A stretch of 33,348 nucleotides of DNA from JAWWBG01 sp033721095 (GTDB lineage Bacteria; Actinomycetota; Nitriliruptoria; Nitriliruptorales; Nitriliruptoraceae): positions 1 through 33,348 of the forward strand of contig JAWWBG010000003.1 in the NCBI GenBank assembly GCA_033721095.1, in the 5' to 3' direction. Both the position numbers and the translations under genes were made by a program. The notes below the pieces were generated by a model. It was not told the origin of the DNA. It saw only the letters and a list, made by a program, of their open reading frames with translations, and did not search any database. Of this stretch, positions 22,787 to 30,274 are shown one piece after another (positions within the stretch are counted from its first letter, which is position 1; every line of letters begins with the position of its first letter).

Positions 22787-23821
22787 ATGTCCTCTCCGTT
22801 CCTGGCCGCCTGCCGCGGCGAATCCCACGACGTGATGCCGGTCTGGTTCATGCGCCAGGCCGGTCGAGCGCTGCCCGAGTATCGAGCGATTCGCGAGAAG
22901 CATTCGTTCGAGGACGTGATGACGACCCCGGAGCTGGCCGCCGAGGTCACGCTCCAGCCGATCCGCTACTACGACGTGGACGCGGCGATCCTGTTCAGCG
23001 ACATCATGACGCCGCTGATCGGGCTCGACATGGGCGTGAGCATCCAACCCGGCAAGGGCCCCGTGATCGAGCAGCCAATCCGGTCGCGCGAGGACGTGGC
23101 GCGGATACGCGAGCTCGAACCGTCCAACGACATCCCGTACGTGATGGAGACCATCGAGATCCTCGTCAAGGAACTCGACGTACCCCTGATCGGGTTCGCG
23201 GGCGCGCCCTTCACGTTGGCCAGCTACCTCATCGAGGGCGGCGCCTCGCGCAGCTACGCGATGACGAAGTCGCTGATGTACGCCGACGAGGACCTCTGGC
23301 ACGACCTGATGTCGCGCCTCGCGAACCTTTCGGCCGCGACACTGCGCGCCCAGGTTCGGGCCGGCGCCCGCGCCGTCCAACTCTTCGACTCGTGGGTCGG
23401 CAATCTCAGTCCGTTCGACTACACCCGCTACGTGCTCCCGCACTCGAAGAAGGTGTTCGAGTCCATCGAGCACCTCAATGTGCCGCGGATCCACTTCGGG
23501 GTCGGCACCGGTGAGCTGCTCCAGTTGATGGCTGCGGCCGGGGCCGACGTCGTCGGTGTCGACTGGCGCGTGCCACTGGACGCGGCCCGACAGCGACTGC
23601 CCGACCAGGTCGGCACGCAGGGCAACCTCGACCCGGCGGCCGCCCTCGGTCCCTGGGAGAGCGTCGAGGAACAGGTGCGCGCCGTGCTGCGGCGTGCCCG
23701 CACGAAGCGCCACATCTTCAACCTCGGCCATGGCGTGCTGCCCCAGACGCCGCCCGACACGCTCAAGCGCATCGTCGAACTCGTGCACGAAGAGGGCTCC
23801 ACTGGCGTCTTCGACCGCTGA
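22787..23821 (+). CDS. hemE: Uroporphyrinogen decarboxylase
   Basis: Decarboxylates uroporphyrinogen III to coproporphyrinogen III in the haem pathway. The 344-residue protein is of normal length with the N-terminal signature PVWFMRQAGRALPEYR (Arg residues that bind the substrate carboxylates), the catalytic Asp in AAILFSDIMTPLIGLDMGV, the GFAGAPFTLASYLIEGG motif, a conserved QLFDSWVGNLSP, and the C-terminal FNLGHGVLPQTPPD with its conserved His. There is no Shine-Dalgarno site before ATG 22787; the mRNA is probably leaderless (see promoter). hemY overlaps its 3' end, so the two are an operon. Confidence 0.96.
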   Translation: MSSPFLAACRGESHDVMPVWFMRQAGRALPEYRAIREKHSFEDVMTTPELAAEVTLQPIRYYDVDAAILFSDIMTPLIGLDMGVSIQPGKGPVIEQPIRSREDVARIRELEPSNDIPYVMETIEILVKELDVPLIGFAGAPFTLASYLIEGGASRSYAMTKSLMYADEDLWHDLMSRLANLSAATLRAQVRAGARAVQLFDSWVGNLSPFDYTRYVLPHSKKVFESIEHLNVPRIHFGVGTGELLQLMAAAGADVVGVDWRVPLDAARQRLPDQVGTQGNLDPAAALGPWESVEEQVRAVLRRARTKRHIFNLGHGVLPQTPPDTLKRIVELVHEEGSTGVFDR

Positions 23822-25139
23822 CGTAGTCGTCGTCGGCGGGGGGCTCGCCGGCCTCGCCGTCGCCACGAGACTGCACGACGCCGGCGTGGACGTCCTCGTC
23901 CTCGAGGCGAGCGACCATCCCGGGGGGAAGCTCGCCGGCCGGACGGTTGCGGACAGCGACCTCGATGTCGGGGCCGATGCCTGGCTCGATCGCGACGAGG
24001 CGATGCGGGACCTCGTGGCCCTGTGCGGCCTCGAGGGGCGACTCATCCCGATGGCCACCTCCGGTGTGTGGCTGTGGAATCACCGGGGGCTGCATCGGCT
24101 GCCACCGACTGCGGTGATGGGCCTGCCGAGCCGTCCCGCCGCAGCCGTCGAGGTGCTTGGCATTCGCGGTGCGATGCGGGCTGCTGCCGAGCGTTTCCTG
24201 CCGCGCTCACGACTCGAAAGCGACGTGTCGGTCGGCGAGTTCGTGTCGCGTCGGTTCGGTCGTTCCGTCACGACCGAGCTCGTCGATCCGTTGCTCGGAG
24301 GCGTCTACGCCGGACATGTCGATGGCCTGTCGCTCAACGCCACGATCCCAGCGCTCGCCGAGATGTCCTCGGCCCGGACGGTCACCGCGGCACTGCGCTC
24401 CCGCCAGGCTGCTCCGCCGGCATTCCTGACGCTTCGCGGTGGCCTGCACCAGCTTCCGTCGGCGCTGGCAGATCGCCTTGGCGACCGGTTGCAGGTCGCA
24501 AGGCCGGTGCAAGCAATCGAAGGCCGCGATGGCTGGGTGGTCCACACCGACGAGGGGCCCGTGACCGCTCGCCGGGTTGTCCTCGCCTGTCCGGCCCCGG
24601 CTGTCGAAGCGCTCACCCGACCCCATGACGAGCATGCCGCCGACCAGGCTGCCGGCATCGCCTACACCTCGGTTGGTGTCGTGGCGTGCGCCTACCCGCC
24701 CGACGCATCGGAGGTCCTTCCCGACGGAACCGGGATGCTCGTTGCGCGGTCTGCTGGTCGGTTCATCAAGGCTGCGACCTGGGTCTCGCAGAAGTGGGGC
24801 CGACCGGTCGGTCCCGAGCCCCTGTTGGTCCGTTCGAGCGTCGGCCGCGTTGACGACCAACGCCATCGGGACATGGGTGACGACGAGGTCATCGAACGCG
24901 TCGCAACCGACCTGGCAGACGCCGTTGGTCTCCGTGACCACACGGATGCCGTCGTCGTTCGTTGGGACAACGCGCTGCCGCAGTACGAGGTCGGCCACCT
25001 CGAGAAGGTCGACGCCGTGCGCGCCTCGCTGGCCAGGTCGATGCCCAACGTCCATGTCGTCGGGGCCGCCTGGGACGGCGTCGGCGTCGGGCCGCTTGCC
25101 ACGGCTGCCGCGCGTCTCGCCGACCAGCTCGTCGCCTGA
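23802..25139 (+). CDS. hemY: Protoporphyrinogen/coproporphyrinogen oxidase, probable CTG start
   Basis: An FAD enzyme that aromatises the porphyrinogen ring after HemE; in actinobacteria this is usually the coproporphyrinogen-oxidising step. About 445 residues: the Rossmann motif VVVVGGGLAGLAVATRL within the first 25 residues, EASDHPGGKL, the GADAWLDRDEAMRDLVALCGLE block, DPLLGGVYAGHVDGLS, FLTLRGGLHQLP, and the C-terminal FAD motif VHVVGAAWDGVGVG. No ATG, GTG or TTG lies in frame just before the FAD motif. CTG 23802 has AGAGGG 5 bases upstream and yields a normal N-terminus; the nearest standard start, ATG 23730, would add 24 basic residues read from inside hemE. The CTG start is an inference. 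Confidence 0.88.
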   Translation: MASSTADVVVVGGGLAGLAVATRLHDAGVDVLVLEASDHPGGKLAGRTVADSDLDVGADAWLDRDEAMRDLVALCGLEGRLIPMATSGVWLWNHRGLHRLPPTAVMGLPSRPAAAVEVLGIRGAMRAAAERFLPRSRLESDVSVGEFVSRRFGRSVTTELVDPLLGGVYAGHVDGLSLNATIPALAEMSSARTVTAALRSRQAAPPAFLTLRGGLHQLPSALADRLGDRLQVARPVQAIEGRDGWVVHTDEGPVTARRVVLACPAPAVEALTRPHDEHAADQAAGIAYTSVGVVACAYPPDASEVLPDGTGMLVARSAGRFIKAATWVSQKWGRPVGPEPLLVRSSVGRVDDQRHRDMGDDEVIERVATDLADAVGLRDHTDAVVVRWDNALPQYEVGHLEKVDAVRASLARSMPNVHVVGAAWDGVGVGPLATAAARLADQLVA

Positions 25140-25832
25140 TCAGTCCTCGATCGTCCCGGGCTCGACCAGCTCGGGGCCCTCGTTCCGCACGTTGTTCACC
25201 CTGCCAGTGACGCTGGTGGCCACGAGGTCGGGTGGTCCCAGTGCCTCGATGGCCTCTCGCAGGTGCGGGGTGTCGCCCGGGTCCGCGGTCAGCCAGTCCT
25301 GCCAGAGCGTGCGCGGCAGGATCACCGGCATGCGGTCGTGCAGCTCCTCCATGCGCCCACGGGCTTCGGTCGTCACGATCGCTGTCGTGAACACCGGATC
25401 AGGGTCGTCGGTGGTCGGGTCCCGCCACACCGACCAGATGCCAGCGAACGCCAGCGGGCTCCCATCGGGCGCGGCGATGTGGAACGGCTGGCGCCTGCGG
25501 CCCTCACCGCGGTCCTGCCACTCCCAGAAGGCGTCGGCGGGCAGCAGGCAGCGGTGCCGTTGCCACGCATCGCGGAACATGCCGTTGGTGTCGATGGACT
25601 CGATTCGCGCATTGATGGGCGTGCGCCCCTTGAACTCCTTCGCGAAGTGCGGCACGAAACCCCACCGCAGCTTGCCCAGGCGACGCGAGCCCTTCGTCTC
25701 GATGACCGAGTAGACGTCCAGGCTGGGCGCGACGTTCCACCGCTCGCCCAGCGACTCCGTCCGGACCTCGTCCACCCCAAAGTGTTCGGCGAGCTGCTCC
25801 GGGGACGTGATCGACACGTACCGACCGCAGAT
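25140..25832 (-). CDS. SRAP family protein (YedK/HMCES type), probable ATC start
   Basis: SRAP proteins protect abasic sites in single-stranded DNA by forming a thiazolidine crosslink through Cys2 after the initiator Met is removed. The 230-residue protein has all four key residues: Cys2 in CGRYVS, Asn74 in PINARIES, Glu104 in DAFWEW and His165 in LHDRMPVIL, close to YedK positions 2, 75, 105 and 160. The codon before Cys2 is ATC (25832-25830), with GAGGAG 6 bases upstream. The nearest standard in-frame starts would add 12 or more residues and hide the essential N-terminal cysteine. I therefore place the start at ATC. No LexA box was recognised. It diverges from the pterin dehydratase gene and converges on hemY. 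Confidence 0.88.
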   Translation of the reverse strand: MCGRYVSITSPEQLAEHFGVDEVRTESLGERWNVAPSLDVYSVIETKGSRRLGKLRWGFVPHFAKEFKGRTPINARIESIDTNGMFRDAWQRHRCLLPADAFWEWQDRGEGRRRQPFHIAAPDGSPLAFAGIWSVWRDPTTDDPDPVFTTAIVTTEARGRMEELHDRMPVILPRTLWQDWLTADPGDTPHLREAIEALGPPDLVATSVTGRVNNVRNEGPELVEPGTIED

Positions 25833-25862
25833 GTGCCACTCCTCGTCAGACTCGACCCTGCC

Positions 25863-25886
25863 AGTCAAGCCTGACTTTGGTAGACA
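25863..25886 (+). promoter_or_regulatory. Leaderless promoter of the pterin dehydratase gene
   Basis: TAGACA (25881-25886) is a plausible -10 box ending 7 bases before the ATG at 25894, with no Shine-Dalgarno site, so the mRNA would start at or next to the ATG. AGTCA-AGCC-TGACT (25863-25876) is a perfect 5-base inverted repeat beside it, in the spacer shared with the SRAP gene. Confidence 0.4.
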
Positions 25887-25893
25887 CGCGCCC

Positions 25894-26172
25894 ATGGACA
25901 GGCTCACGGACGAACAGGTTGCCGCCGGGCTCGAAGCGCTCGACAACTGGCAACGTGACGGCGACGCGATCACCAGGACGTTCCGCGCCGACAGCTATCC
26001 GGACGCGGTTGCCTTCGTCGTGCGGATGGCGTTTGCTGCGGAGGAGGCCAATCATCACCCCGACATCACCTGGTCGTGGGTGAACGTGACCGTGTCGCTG
26101 TCCACGCACGACGCTGGCGGCATCACGCAGAACGACCTCGACCTGGCCGCAACCATCGACCGCTTGGCCTGA
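25894..26172 (+). CDS. 4a-hydroxytetrahydrobiopterin dehydratase (pterin carbinolamine dehydratase)
   Basis: Dehydrates 4a-hydroxytetrahydropterin to quinonoid dihydropterin, recycling the cofactor of aromatic amino-acid hydroxylases. The 92-residue protein is the normal single-domain size and carries the family signature: EEANHHPDITWSWVNVTVSL then THDAGGITQNDLDLA, with the catalytic His-His-Pro and the downstream His in THD. No hydroxylase gene is nearby, and in many bacteria these proteins are thought to have other roles as well. The ATG follows a leaderless-type promoter. The next gene, an SDR, starts 39 bases downstream. Confidence 0.93.
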   Translation: MDRLTDEQVAAGLEALDNWQRDGDAITRTFRADSYPDAVAFVVRMAFAAEEANHHPDITWSWVNVTVSLSTHDAGGITQNDLDLAATIDRLA

Positions 26173-26211
26173 ACACGGCCGACCTCGGTCACGACGACGG
26201 AGCACGAACGC

Positions 26212-26982
26212 ATGGAAGCGCGACTTGACGGCAAGGTGGCCCTGGTCACCGGGGGTGGACGTGGCATCGGCGAGGGCATCGTCCGCGAGTTCGTCGCGAG
26301 CGGCGCCGAGGGCGTCATGATCACCGGACGCAAACAGGAGCAGCTGACCCAGCTGGCCGACGAGCTCGGTCCGACCGTCCAGGTGTGCGCGGGGAACGTC
26401 TCGAGTGACGATGATGCCAAGGCCATGGTGGATGCGACCATGGACGTGTTCGGGCGCCTCGACATCCTGGTCAACAACGCTGGCACGAGCGTGTCCAGCG
26501 GGTGGCTGCCCGAGGTCGACATGGGCGCGGTCGACAAGACGTGGGCCGTGAACCTGCGAGCACCGCTCGTCCTCTCCCAGCTGGCCTGGGCGGCCTGGAT
26601 GAAGGAGCACGGCGGGGTGATCCTGAGCACCGGCTCCGTGGGTGGGCTCATGCCCAGCCCGATCCTCGGTGGCTACAACGTCTCCAAGGCGGCGCTCCAC
26701 TACCTGACCCGCCAACTCGCCATGGAGATGGCACCCAACGTGCGGGTCAACGCGATTGCCGCGGCGATCGTCAAGACGCGGCTGTCGCAGATGCTCTGGG
26801 AGTCGGGAGAGGAAGCAGCGGCGAACGCCCATCCACTCCGCCGCCTCGGGACCGTCGAGGATGTCGCCAACGCGGCGACCTTCCTGTGCTCGGATGCCGC
26901 CTCGTGGCTCACCGGCGTCATCCTGCCCGTCGACGGTGGGATGTTCGGGGCGGGCGGCTCCTTTGCATCGACTGCGGGCTGA
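26212..26982 (+). CDS. Short-chain dehydrogenase/reductase, FabG-like
   Basis: A 256-residue classical SDR. The cofactor motif TGGGRGIGEG (about 15-24), NNAGTS, the catalytic Ser in LSTGSVGG, YNVSK with Tyr and Lys, and the C-terminal DAASWLTGVILPVDGG segment are all present and in normal positions. ITGRK at the end of the second strand suggests NADP binding. Many 3-oxoacyl-(acyl-carrier) reductases and alcohol dehydrogenases look like this, so the substrate is open. It begins a cluster: the alpha/beta hydrolase starts 2 bases after its stop and the flavoprotein overlaps that in turn, pointing to a shared, probably lipid-related, pathway. Confidence 0.9.
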   Translation: MEARLDGKVALVTGGGRGIGEGIVREFVASGAEGVMITGRKQEQLTQLADELGPTVQVCAGNVSSDDDAKAMVDATMDVFGRLDILVNNAGTSVSSGWLPEVDMGAVDKTWAVNLRAPLVLSQLAWAAWMKEHGGVILSTGSVGGLMPSPILGGYNVSKAALHYLTRQLAMEMAPNVRVNAIAAAIVKTRLSQMLWESGEEAAANAHPLRRLGTVEDVANAATFLCSDAASWLTGVILPVDGGMFGAGGSFASTAG

Positions 26983-26984
26983 GT

Positions 26985-27818
26985 GTGCCGCCCGTCCACT
27001 GGCACGAACTCGACGACGGGGCACGCATGCCCTGGATCGAATTCGGGCCGTCGGACGGCGTGCCGGTCGTCATCGTGCCGGGCCTGACCGACGGCCTTGG
27101 CCCCGTGTCCGAGCCTGCCATTGCTGCCGCGATCCCGGCTCCGCCCGCCGCCTGGGCCGACGTGCGCGTCGTCGTCGTCTCCCACCGCCACCCCATCGGA
27201 GACGACGTCACGACCAGGAGCCTGGGCCGCGACCTGGCTGCGTTCGTGGAAACAGTCCTCGGCCGGCCCGCAGAGCTGGTGGCGGCCCATTCGATGGGCA
27301 CGATGATCGCCACCCACCTGGCGGTCGATCGGCCCGACGCCGTTCGACGCCTCGTCCTGTCAGCCCCCGTCGCCGTTCCTGACGTGCATCTCGCAGGACA
27401 TGTTCGACGGTGGGCCACGCTCGTCGCGGAAGGCGATTGGAAGGGCTTTGCCGTCGCTGCATGCACGGCTGCCTACACCGGCCGGGAACGGGAGCGGCAG
27501 CTGGCGGCCATCGAGGTCGTCGGGCCACCTGCAGCCACCCACCTCGCCGACCGGCACCTGGCCCTGAGCGCCGTGGCCCTCGCACACGACGCAACAACGG
27601 TCCTCCCGACGGTCGACCAGCCCACGCTGCTGCTCGGGGGTACTGCCGATCCGGTCGTCACGCCAACGGCCGTCGCGCGCGTCGCAGACCTGGTGCCCCA
27701 CGCCGAGATCGGCTGGTTCGAGGGGCTGGCGCACGGCTTCCCGGAGCAGGATCGGGCCGGCTACCAGTCCGCCCTCCGAGAGTTTCTCGTCGACACGCCC
27801 GTGGCGGCACGTCCGTGA
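26985..27818 (+). CDS. Alpha/beta hydrolase
   Basis: A 277-residue serine hydrolase of the alpha/beta fold. The nucleophile elbow reads AAHSMGTM, the acid Asp is in LLGGTADPVVTP, and the base His is in EGLAHGFPEQD; the oxyanion region is near VPGLTDG. No signal peptide is seen, so it is cytoplasmic. The substrate cannot be deduced. GTG 26985 lies 2 bases after the SDR stop codon and gives the usual short lead before the first strand. Its TGA overlaps the GTG of the following flavoprotein (GTGA), so translation is likely coupled. Confidence 0.85.
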   Translation: MPPVHWHELDDGARMPWIEFGPSDGVPVVIVPGLTDGLGPVSEPAIAAAIPAPPAAWADVRVVVVSHRHPIGDDVTTRSLGRDLAAFVETVLGRPAELVAAHSMGTMIATHLAVDRPDAVRRLVLSAPVAVPDVHLAGHVRRWATLVAEGDWKGFAVAACTAAYTGRERERQLAAIEVVGPPAATHLADRHLALSAVALAHDATTVLPTVDQPTLLLGGTADPVVTPTAVARVADLVPHAEIGWFEGLAHGFPEQDRAGYQSALREFLVDTPVAARP

Positions 27819-29392
27819 CGCGCTCGCTGTGGGGCTGGGGGAACGCCGAGGATGCGCTTGACGAGGCCGCCATCGACGGTCTCGCCGCACTCGTCAGGGA
27901 GCGCTTCGGCGAGGTCCCGAACCCGCCGACTGCGCCGCCGGAACCCGATGCGGTCGAGGTCCCCGACGTCCGCGTCGATGCACCGGAGGCCTTGGCGGGC
28001 CTGTTCGGAGCAGACCCCGTGGATCGCTACCGCCACGCCCACGGCCAGGCGTTCCGCGACATCGTGCCCGCCCTGCACGGTGAACTGTCGACCTTCCCGG
28101 ATGCGGTTGTTCGCCCGCACACGTCCGACGACGTCGCGCGGGTGCTCGACTGGTGTTCGTCAGTGGGGGTCGCCTGCACCCCCTGGGGTGGCGGTTCCTC
28201 CGTGGTGGGCGGTGTCCGCCCGCCCGATGGCCCCAACGTGTGCCTCGACCTCGAGCACTTCGACGACCTCCACGACCTCGACACGACCAGCCAGCAGGCC
28301 CACCTGGGTGCGGGCCTGTACGGGCCGGCTCTCGAGCGGCGCCTCGCCGAGCACGGACTGACGCTACGGCACTACCCACAGTCGTTCGAGTTCTCGACCC
28401 TCGGTGGCTGGATCGCAACGCGTGCGGGCGGACACTTCGCCACGGGTCCCACGCACATCGACGACCTGGTTGCGGCCATCAGCGCCGTGACCCCGACGGG
28501 GACGTGGGAGAGCCGTCGCCTGCCCGCGTCGGGTGCCGGCCCGAGTCCCGACCGCTTGCTGCTGGGCAGTGAGGGGACGCTGGGTGTCATCACCGACGCG
28601 TGGGTCCGCGTGCGCCCGCGACCGGTCCATCGTTCCCAGGCGACGATGGTGTTCGCGTCGTTCGAGGCCGGACTGGAGGCGGTCCGGATGGTCGTGCAGG
28701 CTGGCCTGCTGCCGGCCAACTGCCGACTGCTCGACCCGGTCGAGGCCTCCCTCAATGGCGCCGGGACGCAGACCACGCTCGTGCTGGGCTTCGAGTCGGC
28801 CACGCTGCCGCAGGTGCCGCAACTCGACGACGCGCTCACCATCGCGCGCGATGCTGGCGGCGAGGTCACGGATGGTCCGCATCATCGTGGTGGCGATGCA
28901 TCCGGAAGCTCGACCGGTGGTGCGGCCGACTGGCGGGCGTCGTTTCTCGCGGGGCCGTACCTGCGCGACGCCCTCGTGCGTCTCGGGATGGTGGTCGAGA
29001 CGGTCGAGACCGCGATCACCTGGGACCGTGCCCAGCAGCTGGTGCACGGTGTGCGCGATCGCCTGCGCGAGGCCCGGTCCGATCTCGGGTTCGAGCCGAT
29101 CGTGAGCGTGCGGGCAACCCACGCCTATCGGGACGGGATCGCGCCCTACTTCACGATCATCCTGCCCGGATCGAGGGGGAGCGAGGTCGCGATCTGGGAC
29201 GACCTCAAGGCCGCGGCCGGTGACGCCCTCACCGAGGGCGGTGCGACCATCACCCACCACCATGCCGTGGGCCGGGACCACGCTCCGTGGCTGGATCGGC
29301 AGCACCCGGAACCATTCCGTCGCGTGCTCGCGGCGGCCAAGGCCGAGGTGGACCCGTCCGCCGTCCTCAACCCCGGGGTCCTCGGACTCTGA
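27815..29392 (+). CDS. FAD-binding oxidase of the alkyl-DHAP synthase (AGPS) type
   Basis: Related to alkylglycerone-phosphate synthase, the flavoenzyme that makes the ether bond of ether lipids in eukaryotes; bacterial homologues are mostly uncharacterised. The 525-residue protein starts with the family's SLWGWGNAEDALDE, then YRHAHGQAFRDIVPALHGE, an FAD PP-loop domain (PWGGGSSVVGGV near 128-139, then STLGGWIATRAGGHFATG and LLGSEGTLGVIT), and a C-terminal cap with the His cluster ITHHHAVGRDH, which lies at the active site in AGPS. It ends with the VLNPGVLG motif common to this superfamily. GTG 27815 overlaps the previous stop by 4 bases. Whether it makes ether lipids is not shown by sequence. 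Confidence 0.85.
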   Translation: MTRSLWGWGNAEDALDEAAIDGLAALVRERFGEVPNPPTAPPEPDAVEVPDVRVDAPEALAGLFGADPVDRYRHAHGQAFRDIVPALHGELSTFPDAVVRPHTSDDVARVLDWCSSVGVACTPWGGGSSVVGGVRPPDGPNVCLDLEHFDDLHDLDTTSQQAHLGAGLYGPALERRLAEHGLTLRHYPQSFEFSTLGGWIATRAGGHFATGPTHIDDLVAAISAVTPTGTWESRRLPASGAGPSPDRLLLGSEGTLGVITDAWVRVRPRPVHRSQATMVFASFEAGLEAVRMVVQAGLLPANCRLLDPVEASLNGAGTQTTLVLGFESATLPQVPQLDDALTIARDAGGEVTDGPHHRGGDASGSSTGGAADWRASFLAGPYLRDALVRLGMVVETVETAITWDRAQQLVHGVRDRLREARSDLGFEPIVSVRATHAYRDGIAPYFTIILPGSRGSEVAIWDDLKAAAGDALTEGGATITHHHAVGRDHAPWLDRQHPEPFRRVLAAAKAEVDPSAVLNPGVLGL

Positions 29393-29440
29393 TCGGCAGT
29401 GGCTAGCCTCCCGTCGCGCTCAACGCCGGAGCCCACCCAC

Positions 29441-30235
29441 GTGTCGTCGTCCCTTGCCGAGGCAGTTGCATCCATCGGCTGGTACCACACGTTCGAACTG
29501 CCGGGTGGCGTCGTGACACCGGGACTCTTCGATCATCGCCGGGTCGTGGATCGGCTCCTGCTCCCCACGGACATGACCGGACTTCGGTGCCTGGATGCAG
29601 CCTCGGCTGACGGCTTCTTCGCCTTCGAGATGAAGCGCCGAGGGGCCGACGAAGTGATTTCGCTCGATGTCGACGACACGTCGAGGCGCGACTGGCAGGG
29701 ATCGCCCTCGGAGACGTCACGGGACAGGCCCGACAACGGACGCGCCACGCGCGCCTTCAACATCGTTCGCGAGGCAACGGGCCTCGACGTTGAGCGCGTC
29801 GACCTCTCGTTGTACGACATCTCTGAACGGGAGCTCGGACGATTCGATCTCGTCTTCCTGGGCAATGTCCTGCTCCACCTGCGGAATCCCCAGGCTGTCC
29901 TGCACGCCATCCACGGGGTCACGGACGGCGAGTTCGTCTCGTACGAAGCGATCTCGTTGGTCGACACGATCCTGCACCCGTTCCGTCCAGCGGGTCGCCT
30001 CTACGACGGCCCACCTGCGTCCCAATGGTGGACACCGAATCTCGTCGGTCACCGACACCTGCTGAGCATCTCGGGATTCGACGTGGTGGAGAAGTCCGGT
30101 GTGCTGCGCCAGCCCTTCGGGCCCGGGGCACCGCGTTCTCGATTCCCCAGACGACCGCGGCAGGTGGGCCATGCCCTGTTCACGCGTCCCCTCGGGGCGC
30201 CATCGTCCTGTCTCAGGAGCAGGCCACGCGGGTGA
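29441..30235 (+). CDS. SAM-dependent methyltransferase (DUF1698/CmoB-like)
   Basis: A 264-residue class I methyltransferase. Motif I is variant but clear (CLDAASADGFFAFEMKRRGA), followed by VISLDVDD for the acidic SAM ribose contact, and DLVFLGNVLLHLRNPQAVLHAI for motifs IV-V. The pattern matches a bacterial group annotated as DUF1698 or tRNA (mo)5U34-like methyltransferases, but those labels are broad and the substrate is unknown. The C-terminus becomes Arg/Pro-rich and is not conserved-looking. GTG 29441 has GGAG 9 bases upstream; GTG 29399 would add 14 residues but precedes a TAGCCT -10-like box at 29404-29409. It ends in a hairpin containing its stop codon. Confidence 0.82.
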   Translation: MSSSLAEAVASIGWYHTFELPGGVVTPGLFDHRRVVDRLLLPTDMTGLRCLDAASADGFFAFEMKRRGADEVISLDVDDTSRRDWQGSPSETSRDRPDNGRATRAFNIVREATGLDVERVDLSLYDISERELGRFDLVFLGNVLLHLRNPQAVLHAIHGVTDGEFVSYEAISLVDTILHPFRPAGRLYDGPPASQWWTPNLVGHRHLLSISGFDVVEKSGVLRQPFGPGAPRSRFPRRPRQVGHALFTRPLGAPSSCLRSRPRG

Positions 30236-30246
30236 CGGTTCACCCG
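30229..30246. terminator. Bidirectional hairpin between methyltransferase and PBP genes
   Basis: CGGGTGA (30229-30235) and TCACCCG (30240-30246) form a perfect 7-base stem with a 4-base loop. The left arm includes the methyltransferase stop codon and the right arm lies 28 bases past the stop of the converging penicillin-binding protein gene, so it could end both transcripts. Confidence 0.5.
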
Positions 30247-30274
30247 GGGTCCTCGGACTCGGCGGCGCCTGACC

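Noticed and set aside
25140..25973. Longer SRAP reading frame starting upstream of the ATC
   Set aside because: It would place over 40 residues of low-complexity sequence before the catalytic cysteine, which must be N-terminal, and it runs across the neighbouring promoter and start codon.
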